Part shown: in pieces, positions 35,759 to 48,233 of the stretch
Numbering within the stretch: the stretch's first letter is position 1
Layout: the number at the start of each line of letters is the position of its first letter
From: Cucumis sativus
Lineage: Eukaryota > Streptophyta > Magnoliopsida > Cucurbitales > Cucurbitaceae
DNA: 64,000 nucleotides
Assembly: GCF_000004075.3 (NCBI RefSeq)
Contig: NC_026659.2
Location: forward strand, 992,001 to 1,056,000
Direction: 5' to 3'
The notes under the pieces: generated by a model
What the model was told of the DNA's origin: nothing
What the model saw: only the letters and a program-made list of their open reading frames with translations
Database searches by the model: none
Position numbers and translations under genes: made by a program

Positions 35759-38700
35759 ATTCTACTGATAACAATATCTCTGGTACATTCAAATGCTTCT
35801 TAATTCATTTTGAGCATAGAAATTATATAAATGTTCCATTAATAAAATTCTCTTTCTGAACTTCTAATTACTTAGTCAGAAGTAGTTGTTTTTGACTAAT
35901 TATGTTCCGAATGGTTGTTTTGGTGATCCAAAAGTTGGGAAGAGAAGAAATTTAATTGTATACTATCTAACTACAAATTGTTTGAACTATATAATGAATA
36001 TGTTTAATATTTAAATGATTAATTTGGGCATTTGTTAATCCAAGCAGAAGTTATAGGATAATCTGCCGGTTACCATCTAAAAGTTGCATTAAATTATTAA
36101 TCTCAATTATCACAACTATTGAATTTGAAAGAAGAAAAAAAAGTTGAAAGAGGATACATTTTTAGTCTCTCAATTTTCATTAAATGTCTTTACTTTCATC
36201 CTTTTGTGTTAATTTCTATTAGTTAAACAACATTAAATTGAGGATACTCTTTTCAATTGGGTCCTTAATTAAACTGTATAACTAACATATATATACTATA
36301 TATAGTTGTAGAAACTACATATCCAAATAATAAAATTGAAGCCTAAAGTTTATACAATTGTTACAATTTAACAAATTATGTAAATTTGATGGTCCGATTT
36401 TAATAAATTAATTTTATAAGTTTTGAGAACTTGGGTTTTATTATTGAAAATTTTATAGTTTGATTATTGCAACTATAACTCTATACCTCAGGAGTGATTT
36501 TTGATTTTTGAAATCTAAAAATTAAATGAAACTTTAATATTGCATTATATGATTATGGTGAAAATGCATTGATTAACAATGAAAAAATCTGCAAATGTTT
36601 TGCATTGTACAATAATACATACACCTACGTACACATATTAACACATATGATAATGAAAGCAAACTTTTTAGAATAAGGTATAAATGTAAAATATGTAACA
36701 AACTTTAATTCTTGCGTTCTTTATTATTTAATTCACCAACTTCTTAAATTCAAACATTGCAATGAGATCATTAATAACAATATCTTAAAATAGAGAAGGG
36801 ATTTATTTTTGTACATTAATAATACGTACAAATACTAAATACAAATTGGAAGTGAGTCGGTTAAGCTATGTTTTTGTTGGCAATACATACAATCTCTTTT
36901 ATAATGTACTCTCACATAAAAGAATATAATGAATAGGGCTTGAACCAAGTTAGAGAGGACTGAAAGATAGTTTTACCACTAGGCTAGATACTAATTTCGT
37001 TTTTGTTTTAATTTTTAAATATATATTATATAAAGAGCATAAAGTTGAGAAGGACTCGAGCTCTCTAGACCTATACTTATAAATCAATCGATGAATATAA
37101 TTATATATCTTTATGTCAACTAAACATAAATTTAGATTTTATATATATGGATGAATATTTTATGTTTGCATCTCTAAACTATATTAATTCATTCTAATTT
37201 ATATGTGTTGATCATATAAAAGACTTTACATCCCTATATTGAGGGCATGTTTGGTCCTCACAATTATAAAATCTTCCGTAAATATTACAAAACTAAAAAT
37301 CAATTGTCTCAGTGATTCTTATATAACTAAATCATTTTTTAAATTTAACAAAATTTTAACTAGACAATTCAATTCATTGTGTCAAACGTAGTTTATTAGT
37401 AAAAATGAAAGATGGATTGTACTCTTCTTACTTAGAGGAGACAATGAAGAATGGATGCAAGAGAAGTCTTTTCCATTACCAATGGAGACAACTCCTTCTA
37501 CCTCTTTTAGTAAAATTGAAGATTCCATTCAATTAAATATAGGGAAGGTTTCACAAAAAAGAAAAAAAAGAGGTAGTTATTTTTGTCACTAAGAAAAATT
37601 AACGTACATAACATTAGAATAATAATTAGAAAGTCTAAGTGAACATAATTCAAATGACATATATATAATATATATATTAACAAAAACTAATTCGTGGTAC
37701 GACCACTTTCGCATCTATGTACTAACAAAAGAAAGAATAAGATTTTGAAAAACCCTACTTTTCTTTTTGCCTACTCAAAAGATGAGCTTGAGCTTTTCCA
37801 CTAAAAAAGAATTCAACAAAGAGATTCCCTCCTCTTCTTTATCAAAAAGAAGAAGAAGATACCATTATTTATATCTTTCCTAAATTAATGAAAAAGAGAG
37901 GCAAAGATTTTGAAAGAGATTCCCCAAATCTTTGGTTTGAAAGACAATAGAGAGAAGAGAAAGACATTGAGATGGACATGACACACACACCATTGGGCAT
38001 TGGTTCCATTATTGTCCCTTTAAATTTAAATTTCAAGTACTATACCTAAGTCTTATTTTAATTAAGAACATCCTTATTCATCAAGTTTAATACATTTTGT
38101 GTAGTAATAAACACAATAATTGAAAACCATTACGTTACACTTACCAAATCCATAGCTAAAAAGACCTAAAATCTTTGTAGTGTTATATCTAATTAATCAC
38201 ATACACATCCACACATTTAGTTTAAATCTCTTTTTTCACATCCTCTTTTTGGTATAAATAGCTTCATGGCTACTAAAAGTCTCAATATAGTTTTACTTCA
38301 TCAATGAAAACTAGGATTTGCATACATGAACCTTCCTTATGTGTCCATTTGAGAGAGCAAAAAAAAAAAAAAAAAGTTAGGTCTTTGGTTTGTCAGAATG
38401 CATTTGTAAACATTTCACTTAGACAAAAGGAAAAGGAAATAAAGGAAATGGAGAACTCAACATGTGGAAAGATTTCAGAGCTTTTTCTTTTAGCAGCTGA
38501 CTCCAAAATTGAATAACAAATTGACACAATTCAAATAGGAAAGTTTTACCCAATAAGATACAATTATATATTATTATTCATATGTATGTGTGAAGATGTA
38601 GAGATGAAGAAACTATAATATATAGTCTCAATATATATATAATATATAATGTCACAAAAAGAGAGATTAGTATAATAAACTATATATTAATTAGTAATGT

Positions 38701-39088
38701 GAAAAAGGACTTGAAAGAAAGCTAGCTAATACAAAGAGAGAAATTAAATTTAGTGAAATTTAAAAAGTTATATTGATATATATAATCTAATTAATAAACT
38801 AGGGTTCAAAAATAAAGAGGGTTCTAAGTGTTGTACTGATCACTAGAATTTAGTTCTTGTTTCTAAATTGTTTTTGTTCATCAATTCAGTCATTGAACTG
38901 ATTATATGTTTTTCAAGTTCATCATTTTTGTCAATGAAATCTTAAACCCAATAAAAAAAAAGCAAATGGGTTGGAAAAAATCAGTTAAATGACTGAAATT
39001 GATGAAGAAAATCAATTTGGAGACAAGAATAAAAAGGATTTAAAGATCCAAAATGTTAATAATGATATAATTTAATTAACCCTAGAAT
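35759..39088. other. AT-rich spacer between the BTB-like and DOF genes
   Basis: The first ~100 bases are 3' untranslated sequence. The rest is AT-rich with no gene-like frame, apart from a core-promoter-like spot near 38253 followed by short ORFs (see that entry). Short motifs near 36935-36990 (GGGCTTGAACC and ACCACTAGGCTAGA) hint at a tRNA-derived remnant but do not form a clover-leaf. The end before 39089 is DOF 3' untranslated sequence. Confidence 0.5.
38253..38260 (+). promoter_or_regulatory. TATA box without an identified gene
   Basis: TATAAATA preceded by a pyrimidine-rich stretch. About 45 bases downstream a 70-codon frame opens (38304-38516). It is split by an adenine run coding five Lys and resembles no protein I know. 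It may mark a non-coding transcript. Confidence 0.3.
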
Positions 39089-40239
39089 TTACCATGATCC
39101 TCCACCCAACATTCCACTCCAATACCCATTTGAATTATGATCATCTCCTTGCTGATCTTTCCCTTGTTCAACTCCATTAGACACTTGCTTCAAATCCTCA
39201 AATGGCAGCTGCATAAGCCTCCCTGCACCATTACCTGCCTCGGTTGAGACGACACCATATCCGTCGAGAGAGAATCCAAGGCTTGGTTTGAATTGATCAT
39301 GAAGATCAGGAAACCCTCCCGTGTAAACAGAGCTAGGATCAGGGACAACAACTGACGACATCGGAACGAAACAATTCAAACCCCTACTAGAGTTGTTGTT
39401 GTTGTTGTTCGCCATCCCGGTGAGAAGCTCCATCACCGAAGGTTGCGATGGGGGTGGTGACGACATTGTCGTGGTCGCAGAAGCGGAGGAAGAGGTGGCA
39501 TTATTAATGGAAGGGTTACTACCAACAAGAATCATTTCGGAGAGGTTGTTGTTAGTAGTGGTGAAACGATGATGATCTTGATTGTTTGAGGGTGGAAAAA
39601 ACAAGTTGAGATCTTGGGAGGGGGTGATTTTAGGGTTTTGAGGGAGCTGATGATCAAGAATTTTCTTGGGGAAATTAGGTTGAGATTGAGAAGAAGAATT
39701 AGGTGGTGTGGGAGATGTAGATGATGAAGAATTAGAAGAAGGTCTTTTGTTTTTTCTTGAGCCTCCACCAACAGGAATGTTTCTTAAAGATCCACCTTCA
39801 GTCCAATACCTTCTGCAAGTTTTGCAAAAGTATCTTGGTTGTGTGAGACTATAATTATTGTAATAACAAAACTTTGTATTGCTTGAATTACACCTTGGAC
39901 AATTCAAAGCTTGTTCCTTCTGTGGTCTAATTTTTCTCTCTAAAATTGAAACACTTGGTTTTGGACATGTGTTTGTCACAATTTCTTCAATTGGCTTCAC
40001 CACAATCTCCTAAAAAAAAAAACAACATAATTTACACATACAAACAATAAAAAGATCAAGAGATCATATTAATGAACGAGTGAACGGAATTTGTGAAGGG
40101 TATAAAAGAAAGGAAAAAGAGAAAACAAAAATGAATGAATTATATTCTAAAGTGGAAGAAAGACAGACATATATAACAAAACAACAAATTCAACTAAATT
40201 AAAAGCTGCTTTATAACAGTTTTCAAGGTTATCTCATCC

Positions 40240-40270
<31 letters not shown>

Positions 40271-40588
40271 AAAGAAAAAGAAAGAAAGAAAAAGGAACTG
40301 AAAACCCTTTTTTTCTTTTTAACACAAAATAAAGAGAAAGGACAAATGCCAAAATGTCCTGAAGAAAGTATCAGTTTTGTCACTGAATATTTTGGGAGAA
40401 GTGGAGAGATCAAACAAAGTGAACCCCAAAAAAAAACATAGAAATTCAAAAAAAGAAAAACCATAAAGAAAATTTCTAAAAAATTAAGGAAAACAGAAAG
40501 ATGAAGAAGAAGAAGAAGAAGAAGAAGAAGAAGAAGAAGAAGAAGAAGAAGAAAGTGAAATTACCTGTGGCCATTGAGCAGTATCCAT
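39089..40588 (-). CDS. DOF4.6: Dof zinc-finger transcription factor, DOF4.6-like
   Basis: Two exons on the minus strand, 40588-40565 (eight codons) and 40009-39089, encode 314 residues. The N-terminus [19 protein letters not shown] and the NTCPKP motif match the DOF4.6 group (VDOF1 in Arabidopsis). The single C2C2 Dof finger has Cys45, Cys48, Cys70 and Cys73 (CPRC...CKTC) with the conserved [31 protein letters not shown] and a following basic KNKR. This fold binds AAAG cores in promoters. The rest is Ser/Pro/Asn-rich with an Asn run and a C-terminal [13 protein letters not shown], as expected for a regulatory tail. Arabidopsis relatives act in vascular tissue and lignin biosynthesis; that role is by analogy. 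The short first exon with an intron in the eighth codon is the family's usual structure. A (TTC)17 tract on the coding strand follows the donor site closely. Confidence 0.95.
40240..40271. repeat. Compound (TA)10(CA)5 microsatellite in DOF intron 1
   Basis: An uninterrupted TA run followed by CA. Intronic. Confidence 0.9.
40503..40553. repeat. (GAA)17 microsatellite in DOF intron 1
   Basis: Seventeen perfect GAA units (TTC in the transcript), 12 bases inside the intron from the donor at 40564. Likely length-polymorphic and close enough to affect splicing or act as a leader enhancer; that is inference. Confidence 0.95.
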
Positions 40589-43500
40589 GGAAATTAATGA
40601 AGAAAAATATGAAAATTTTGAAGGGTTTTGTTAGAAAAAGAGTAAAGTTGTAACCTTGAAAGTGGTGATGAGATTATCAAAAGCTGAAAAGAAGAATGTT
40701 TTCTTTTCTTTTTCTTTTCTTTTCTTTTATTTCAGATGGCTTCATGTGGAACTTCTCCCCCATCAATTCTTCACAAACCCTTCTTTTATTATTTCCTCAC
40801 ACACAACAAGAGAGAGAGAGAGTTTTTTTTTAAAAAAAAATTCTTTATTCAAAATTATTATTCCTTTCATTTATTTATTTATTGTATGTTTGATTACAAT
40901 AATTGTATTGCTATGACTTAGTGGGAATATTTGTGTACATATTAAAAATTATTGAAACTTGGTGTGAGTGACTGAGTGGGTGGGTTCTAGTGGACATAAC
41001 TCCTTCCAACTTAGATTCTCATTTCTCTTTTTTAGTAATTCATCTTTTCTTTTACTAACCTTAATAATTAAACTGCCATTATTAAATTTTCTTTGATAAT
41101 AGGGGTATTGTTCTTCCTTCTACTTCTCTGCCTTTTTTTAATCTTCCCATCTCTTTCTGTCACTCTCTATTATTTCTGTATATAGTTTTTGGGTTTTATC
41201 AAACGATTTGGTCGTATTTTCTTGTTACTATACTTTGTTAATTAATTACTTTCTTGAAAGTGCTTCTTCTTTTCCTTTTTGTTTTGTTGTATAACAACAA
41301 CCTGATCTGCAAATTACACAACATCCAACACAGATAATATTTTCTTACAACTATAATATAACTTTAGTTTGACATTTATAGATCAATGTCTAGTACATCC
41401 TCAAAATTTTAAAACATATTATATTTATCTGTAGTTCCTCTAAAGAAAAATATCAACTAATAATAATGTATCAATTAACATTAAATATAGAAGCAATTTG
41501 TACTGTGATATATAGTACTAGAAAATTTCTCAACATGCCATTTTCTTTAGAAAGTAAAAAAGAAGTTTGTCATCTAAAATCAAAATTCTCTCTAATGTTT
41601 TTTAGATAAATAACTGAAATTTACTAATCAGTCTGCGAGGGATACTTCAAAGTATATACCAAAGTTTCAATTTTATATATTAAACTTCTAACATGTTAGT
41701 TGAGAATATATATGTAGATTAATTGAGTTAGGATGTATTGAATAAATTAATTAAAACATCTTTTTTTGTTGTTGTTTGTTCCATATTATAGTATATGCAA
41801 TTAAATATATCAATGTCAATAGACTGATTTTAGTTCTAAACGATTCTTAATTGTTCAATGAGGGTATGGAATGTGAACTAAAATTTTAAAACACGTTATT
41901 AATTTAATTTCTTCTCTTAATCTTTGACCATCAACTTTATAATTATATAAACTAATTTGGAGCCGACTCACTATAACCGCCAAGTTAGACCACTAACCAA
42001 TGCTTTCAAAGCTACAAAGACTCAAAGACCCATCCCCAATGGCTATTTAGCAACTCTAACCAAAAATAAAATGATAATTAGGAAGGTTGAAATGGCTTGA
42101 CAACGTTAATAAATTGAACTATTCAATTTAAATAGTAAGAATTGATCATTGAGTTACGTTAAATTTTACTATTTTGTTGAGTTAGACCGTTAGATACGAA
42201 GTTGAATAACTTTCTTGGAGTAACAAATCTAATCTAAATTGATATTAAGTTTAATCTTTTAGATTGAATTTTTATTACTTTTATGATTGTTACAATATTT
42301 CTCATTTTTTTAGAATTTCTACTAGATATATATCATATATGTGTAGCCTTTAATATAATATTTTAGTTATTTGACGTGTGTTCAAGTATTTTTCGTCCAG
42401 TAATCAACTCGAGCAACCCAAATTTATGAGTTGGTTTAAAAAACTTTTTCAACTCCTTATACCCCAATAGTTAATGATCGGGCTAACGCAAAATAAAAAA
42501 ACAAGACCGAACAAACCTCTCCGAACTATTTTTCACCCAAACAAACACCATATCGATCGTTGGACTTTGCCTATAAACAGTAGGTTTAAGGCTATATTTG
42601 ATAAAGAATTTTTTTAATAACCTTCTTATTTTCTATTTATCTATTTTATAAAACAAAACTAATATTTATAAAATAGTTTGTAAACAAGGCTTCTAAAAAC
42701 ATATGAAAATTGAAAATATTTCCAAAAGACTAAACCATGATTTAAACCCATTAAAAAAGAAATTCCCAAATTTAGTAATTTTTTTTGCAATTTGTAGTTC
42801 ATCTTTTGTAGCCGTACGAAAAAGGTGTACCAATTGGCCAATACTTTTCCCTTTAATACACCATCTTTTTTCTAAAGATATTTGGTTCTTATTTGATGTG
42901 ATTGATTGCTTAAATTTATTCCTTTTTTATCATTTAATTTCTTCTTTCTTTAATACAAATAATTTCCTTAGAATTAGGGTTGTCTTTTACATCTTTTGAA
43001 AAAAATATTCTAATTTGTCGATGGAGTAATATAAAATAAGAAATCCTATTTGATATCGATTTGGTTTGTGGTGGTTTGTTCTTATTTGAATTCTAAATCA
43101 AACTTTAATGAGAATAATAAATTTGTTTTATAGTTAATAATTTGTAGACTGAATCTCAAAAAAATTAATAAGAGTAGGTAGGAAAAAACCAAATTAATTA
43201 ATTTGATCTAACTCAACTATTTAAAGATATTATATTATTAATTAAAAGAAAATTGAAAATGATATCGTGAAAATAGGTTATTGGTTTTTTTTTTAGAAAA
43301 ATAAAATTAGGCTTTTAAGAGTAAAAAAGTATCTTAAAGAGAAAATAATTTAATCTATGATATGGGTAAAGTATGAGAGATACAAAAAATTATTTATCAC
43401 ATTATATTGTTGTAAACAAATTGACTAAAAATTGCTCATTTGTTTCCTTGTAAATTATTTATTGGTCAAATTTTGCTACCTCATATTTTATATACAAAAA

Positions 43501-44269
43501 GTGTGAAAGTTCATAATATAGAGGTTAATTAATTATCACATAATCTTACTATTGTAATTAACTAAATAACAAGTAATAAAACATAAAGTAAAACTAAAAT
43601 AATTGAGAAACCAAAATTACATTTTCTTTTTCTAAATTGATAATTTATTTATACTCTGAAACTTATAAAATTAAAAATGAAGTATCTGTAGATCTAAAAA
43701 AAGAGTTTTTCAAATGGATTATGGAGTGTTTTTCTTTTGCAATATATAGAAGAAAATAAAAGATAAAAAAAGTGGGTGAAGTGAAGTGAGATAAAGTGCT
43801 TCGGGTGACATTGAAATATTCCTTGAGAGTTGAGACGACATGACGAAAAATTCTAATTCCCACGCCAATTCCTAAAACAACTCCCTAACCACTTACGTTG
43901 TGTCGGTCTACTACTTTTTTTATTTTTGGCAAAATTGCACAACCACCCTTCTATTTTCAAAACTTTTTACAATTTTACTTTTCATAAAATTTTATTTCAT
44001 GATTATTGTTAGAAATATTATAATTAATAATGGAGCCGAAAAAGAAGAATTCATCAGCCCAATAATTTTAACTTACAGGGTGTTGTATTATTGGATTAAA
44101 CAAATTACTAAACATCATTAATTCACTTTTGTATGCTAATATACTCCATACCAAAAATGTTAAGTATGTATAAACAACACATTAGAGTTAAACTTATATC
44201 AAATATTGATGGTATGTGTCTATATATTGTTTTTATTTCTATAAGCCTAAAACATTTTGTCTTTAAAAA
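40589..44269. other. DOF promoter/leader then AT-rich spacer
   Basis: About 40.6-41.2 kb is CT/GA-rich and should contain the DOF promoter. From 41.2 to 44.3 kb the DNA is AT-rich. The ORFs present are low-complexity (Phe/Leu/Lys) and not called. Nothing else is recognised. Confidence 0.5.
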
Positions 44270-44309
44270 TAAATTTTTGTTTAAATTTTAGTCTCACAGT
44301 TTTAAATAT

Positions 44310-44620
44310 CCAATTTTAGTCGAGACATGCAAGGAAGAGATGACTCATTTTGGCTATTTTGCTAGGATTGGGATTGAAATCGAGCACCTAGCTAGTCTTA
44401 CGATCATTATAAAATGATGTTATTGGGGTATGACATGTTGGGCAAGCCTAGTAGTTCATATGTGTAGCTAGGCTCAACCATGCATGATAAGAGAGACACC
44501 AAGTGCATGCCACGGTTCAATCACATCGACTTGGAGAAAGCACTAGCTCAACCCTCTTGATCCCTAAGCTCCCTGTTGTTTTGGTTCTAGAGTGCTACAC
44601 TTGGCACGATTCTTTTTTCT
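44310..44620. other. Island of higher sequence complexity in AT-rich DNA, origin unknown
   Basis: About 300 bases with balanced composition (for example GGGATTGAAATCGAGCACC and CACCAAGTGCATGCCACGG), abruptly different from flanking AT-rich sequence. It has no open frame of note and no terminal repeats that I can pair. It could be a decayed mobile-element or gene fragment. Confidence 0.35.
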
Positions 44621-45399
44621 TTTTTGTCATGTCATTTATTTTATTATTATTCACTCATAACGAACACCGTTTTTGAAGTCAAAACACAATTTAAAAATAT
44701 ATATATATTATAATATAACTAATTAAATATAAAAATATATACAAACGTTAGTTGAGTTAATTTCCTGTTAACTTAATTAAAATTTGTTTTGATAAAAGAC
44801 AAAATGTAAGTGCATTAATTATTGAATGCCTGTTATATCACGTTCATATGCCACATGCTTCAATAAGTTATTGAATCTTATTTAATAATAATTGAAACCA
44901 AACATATTGAGTACAATTATAATTACCCATACTATGTTTCAATAAAATTATTGAATCATTAATGTGATGCTAAGTTGTCTTGGATCTTATTCTATAATTA
45001 TTGAAATCTTCATATGGAATATAATTAATGCAATTACGAACAACTAATAAAATTATTGTTTCAAATATCACTTTTCTAAAACTTCCATTTAGTTTCTAAA
45101 ATATCATATATATTCTCACCACTGTGCTCTACCAGTTTAAATCACCCATCGTGGTTCAGTACTTTTCTATTATTTAATGTGCTCTTTCATGCAATTCTCG
45201 ATTAAATAGTAACAATAAATGCTAGGTATGATGATTAAACTGTATTTATAGTTATATAACAAATTAAATGTCTCTTCTTCTAATTTTAGTTTGCTGTCTA
45301 CTTCCAAAATTAAAAAAAAAAAGTGCAACAAGTTCTACTGTTGGTCACACTAAGACTGTGAAAGAGTGAAATTTGAATTACAAACTGTCACGAACCAAG

Positions 45400-45700
45400 T
45401 ACACAATAACGTTCTACGATAGATTTCACGTTACGTTCCATTATAACGTTATCCCATTACAGACCATCAAACATGTCACAGTTCACAAATATGTTGGGTG
45501 TTCAATCGTTGGCTTCACTTTCACTCAAACCCCATAACAAGGAAGAGAAGCAATCATAATACTAAACGGTGTATGATTACCATCTCCCCAATTCCATGGC
45601 ATAATCATAGCCATTCATCTTTCTAATGGCATGTAGGTCCCGTGCCCACTCTCTGCTCAGTTGGGGATGATATGATCAAATCATCGCTTCTTCCTCCGCT
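45400..45700. promoter_or_regulatory. Promoter-like island with four ACGT cores in 41 bp
   Basis: ACGT occurs at 45409, 45428, 45433 and 45446, the last inside the 10-bp palindrome ATAACGTTAT. ACGT cores are the binding signature of bZIP and some bHLH factors. The following 250 bases have unusually mixed composition. No gene is visible on either strand, so function is speculative. Confidence 0.3.
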
Positions 45701-46066
45701 GTGCCCAATTTTCCATTTCTGAGCCTTCATTTTTATTTTATATATATAAATAAATATTTTATAACAAAAGATTTAAAAATATTTTTGAAATATAGGATAA
45801 AAGACATTCCATTTGTTATTATATTAAGAGAAAGAAAGACATATAGTAACAAATAAATAATAGACATTAAAGTACGAGTGAGGCAGTAGGGTTTTTTTTT
45901 TTGTCTGCCATCAATTAACATTTTCTTATTTCATAAATATTAGTTTTATATCTTTTTTTATTTAGTTTCACTCTAATACAATAGACTCATAAAACTCTTT
46001 TAAACCAAATTTAATTAAACTTACATACTAAACAATATTACTTAATCATCTTTATTAGTTCTAAAC

Positions 46067-46225
46067 CTAATATTAGTTTCTTTAAGATTTAATGTATATA
46101 GAGAGAGGTAATCAAAGAACTAATATTAGTTTCTTTAAGATTGAATGTATATAGAGAGAGGTAATCAAAGAACTAATATTAGTTTCTTTAAGATTTAATG
46201 TATATAGAGAGAGGTAATCAAACAA
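46067..46225. repeat. 53-bp tandem repeat, three copies
   Basis: Copies at 46067-46119, 46120-46172 and 46173-46225 begin CTAATATTAGTTTCTTTAAG. The first two differ by a single T/G change and the third diverges only in its last bases. The near-identity means recent amplification. Confidence 0.95.
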
Positions 46226-47053
46226 ATTTGTATATAAGAAACTTTTTTGTAATAAGTCCAAAACACAAGTTGTTAAATATTTTAAGAAGAAGAAGATTGA
46301 AGAAATAAATTTAAAAAATTCCCCATTTTCAGGGGATAAAATATTGGAATAAGAGGAAATAATAATGATAATTTATTATGATTATGAACATACGCGTGAA
46401 TCGGTGATGGTTCTCTTCTAATACAACTAAGATTTTATTCAAATTCTTAACCCCCAACTAATCCTAGCATCTTATTTTAGTCTCTAAACTTTACGTATGC
46501 TTTAAGTTTTAATCTTTTTAAAGATGTGTTTTAGCTTTTAAATCTTTTAGAAAAATTTATTTTGGTCAGGTTGGTTAGAGTTTTATTAACTTTGTAATAA
46601 TGACATGAGATTTCATATAATTATTAATTAAGTTAATAAATAAATAAATAAAATTGCTAATTTATTTTATTATCTTTTATGTCAACCTATAAATACAACT
46701 AACACTTAAATTAAATAAACTCAAATTAAAATCTAGCTTTTATTCTTTTCTCAAAAAAAAAAAAAACTTAAATCTTTTATGTATTTTATTTATTTTTCAA
46801 ATTGAAATAATTTAAAAGTAAATTATGAGAGATGGATATTGGTTTTTAAAATACAAATGATATAGTGATATTTAACATCTTCTCAAATAAATTAGAAAAA
46901 TAAAATAAGTATAATATATATTTAAAATATCACCATACCCTAAAGTCTCTTCAATTTTAGTTTTCTGAAATTAAATAAATAATAATAACATGTGAATTTG
47001 TTTTCAATATCAAATTATGATTGAAAACTAAATTTAAAATTAAGGAATTAATT

Positions 47054-47214
47054 GATAAAATATTTACAATATATAGTAAAATTTTCAGATCCTATCAATA
47101 ATAAATACTGATAAATTGATATGTTTCTATGAGTATCATTGATAGACAAGTCTATCAATTTTTATCATCGATAGAATCTAAAATTTTATTATATATTTTA
47201 ATTAATTTTACTAC
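47054..47214. repeat. Dispersed fold-back repeat, copy 2
   Basis: Modules shared with the copies at 10.1 and 48.9 kb: a TTTACAATATATAGTAAAATTT start, GATCCTATCAATAATA, a central GATAGACAAGTCTATCAA palindromic part, then GATAGAATCTAAAATTTT. Consistent with a MITE-like family. Confidence 0.45.
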
Positions 47215-47339
47215 CTTTAACAATTAAAAAGGGTTGAAAAAGAGTAGAAAACAAAATTGATATTTGAAGTGAAACAAAAGAAATTCTTAAAATGAATATA
47301 TAAATATATATTAAAAGAGTTAAAAGGTGTGGATGTGAT

Positions 47340-47660
47340 GATGTCACGTGATTGGGGTATTGTGAAACGTGGACCGCATGTGCTAGTGCGTTACACGTCA
47401 GCAGTCACAGTCAGCACCGAATTTTGTTTTTAAAAAAAATAGAAAAGCAAATGTGTAATTGTGTGTGTGATTTCTTCGTTGTCACTAAATATTCCCATTT
47501 GAAAGCACAAAAATCCCCTACGCCCACTTTTATTTAACTCATTCTCATCCCAACATCATAACAAACGCAAAGCCCCAAAATCCACATATTACTTCCACTT
47601 CCTATACTCATAATTTACTTCTCTTCATTTCTCAACTTCCACTATTTCTCACTTTTTTTT
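47340..47660 (+). promoter_or_regulatory. Promoter-like island: G-box and ACGT cluster, then a pyrimidine-rich stretch
   Basis: A perfect G-box CACGTG (47345-47350), AACGTGG (about 47366-47372) and ACACGTCA (about 47393-47400) lie within 56 bases, as in ABA- or light-responsive plant promoters. Downstream, 47570-47660 is a long CT-rich patch like a plant transcript leader. No convincing ORF follows, so it could drive a non-coding RNA or be a relic promoter. Confidence 0.35.
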
Positions 47661-47860
47661 TACCTTAAGTGCTTAACACATGTTTTTCGAAGTCTACCCA
47701 TTATAGAAATATACAGTAATGGAATCTATTTATTAAGTTTGTAGTTCTTGCAATTATCCATTTTATTCAATCGAATTGGATAATTGGCCCAACTTTAGGC
47801 CCAATTAGATACACAATGAGTTTTACAATTTGGGATGTCTAATGGCGACTGACTTCGTGT

Positions 47861-47886
47861 TATATATATATATATATATATATATA
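47861..47886. repeat. (TA)13 microsatellite
   Basis: An uninterrupted TA run. Confidence 0.95.
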
Positions 47887-48233
47887 GCAATTAAGCTCTA
47901 ATTTTATTTTTTAGTATTTGACTATGAAAGTACAAATTAAACACATTTAAATATGTTTTTGTTTGTTTGAATGTTTCTATTAAATCATAATTATAAGGAC
48001 CATATGAATGCTTAATAACAAAAACATTATCATCACTTTTTCAACCCTAATGTCAAGCAAACAAACAAAAAAGAAGAAGATAAATTATATATTGAAATAT
48101 GAACCAAACTAAATTATTTCTGATATTTGTTTGAATCTTTAACTTAGGCATATCATACATAATATAATATAAAATAATAGTTGAATAAAAATAATTGAAC
48201 AAAACTACTTAAAGAAAACAAAAACAAGAAATA

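Noticed and set aside
36930-37070. tRNA or SINE-like motifs (GGGCTTGAACC, ACCACTAGGCTAGA)
   Set aside because: Only isolated B-box-like words; no A-box at the right spacing and no clover-leaf stems.
46067-46225. Possible CRISPR-like array
   Set aside because: Direct tandem copies without spacers in a plant nuclear genome; a simple minisatellite.
47352-47537. 61-codon ORF starting in the ACGT island
   Set aside because: The frame opens at a non-ATG codon (TTG) and runs through A-rich sequence; unlikely to be coding.
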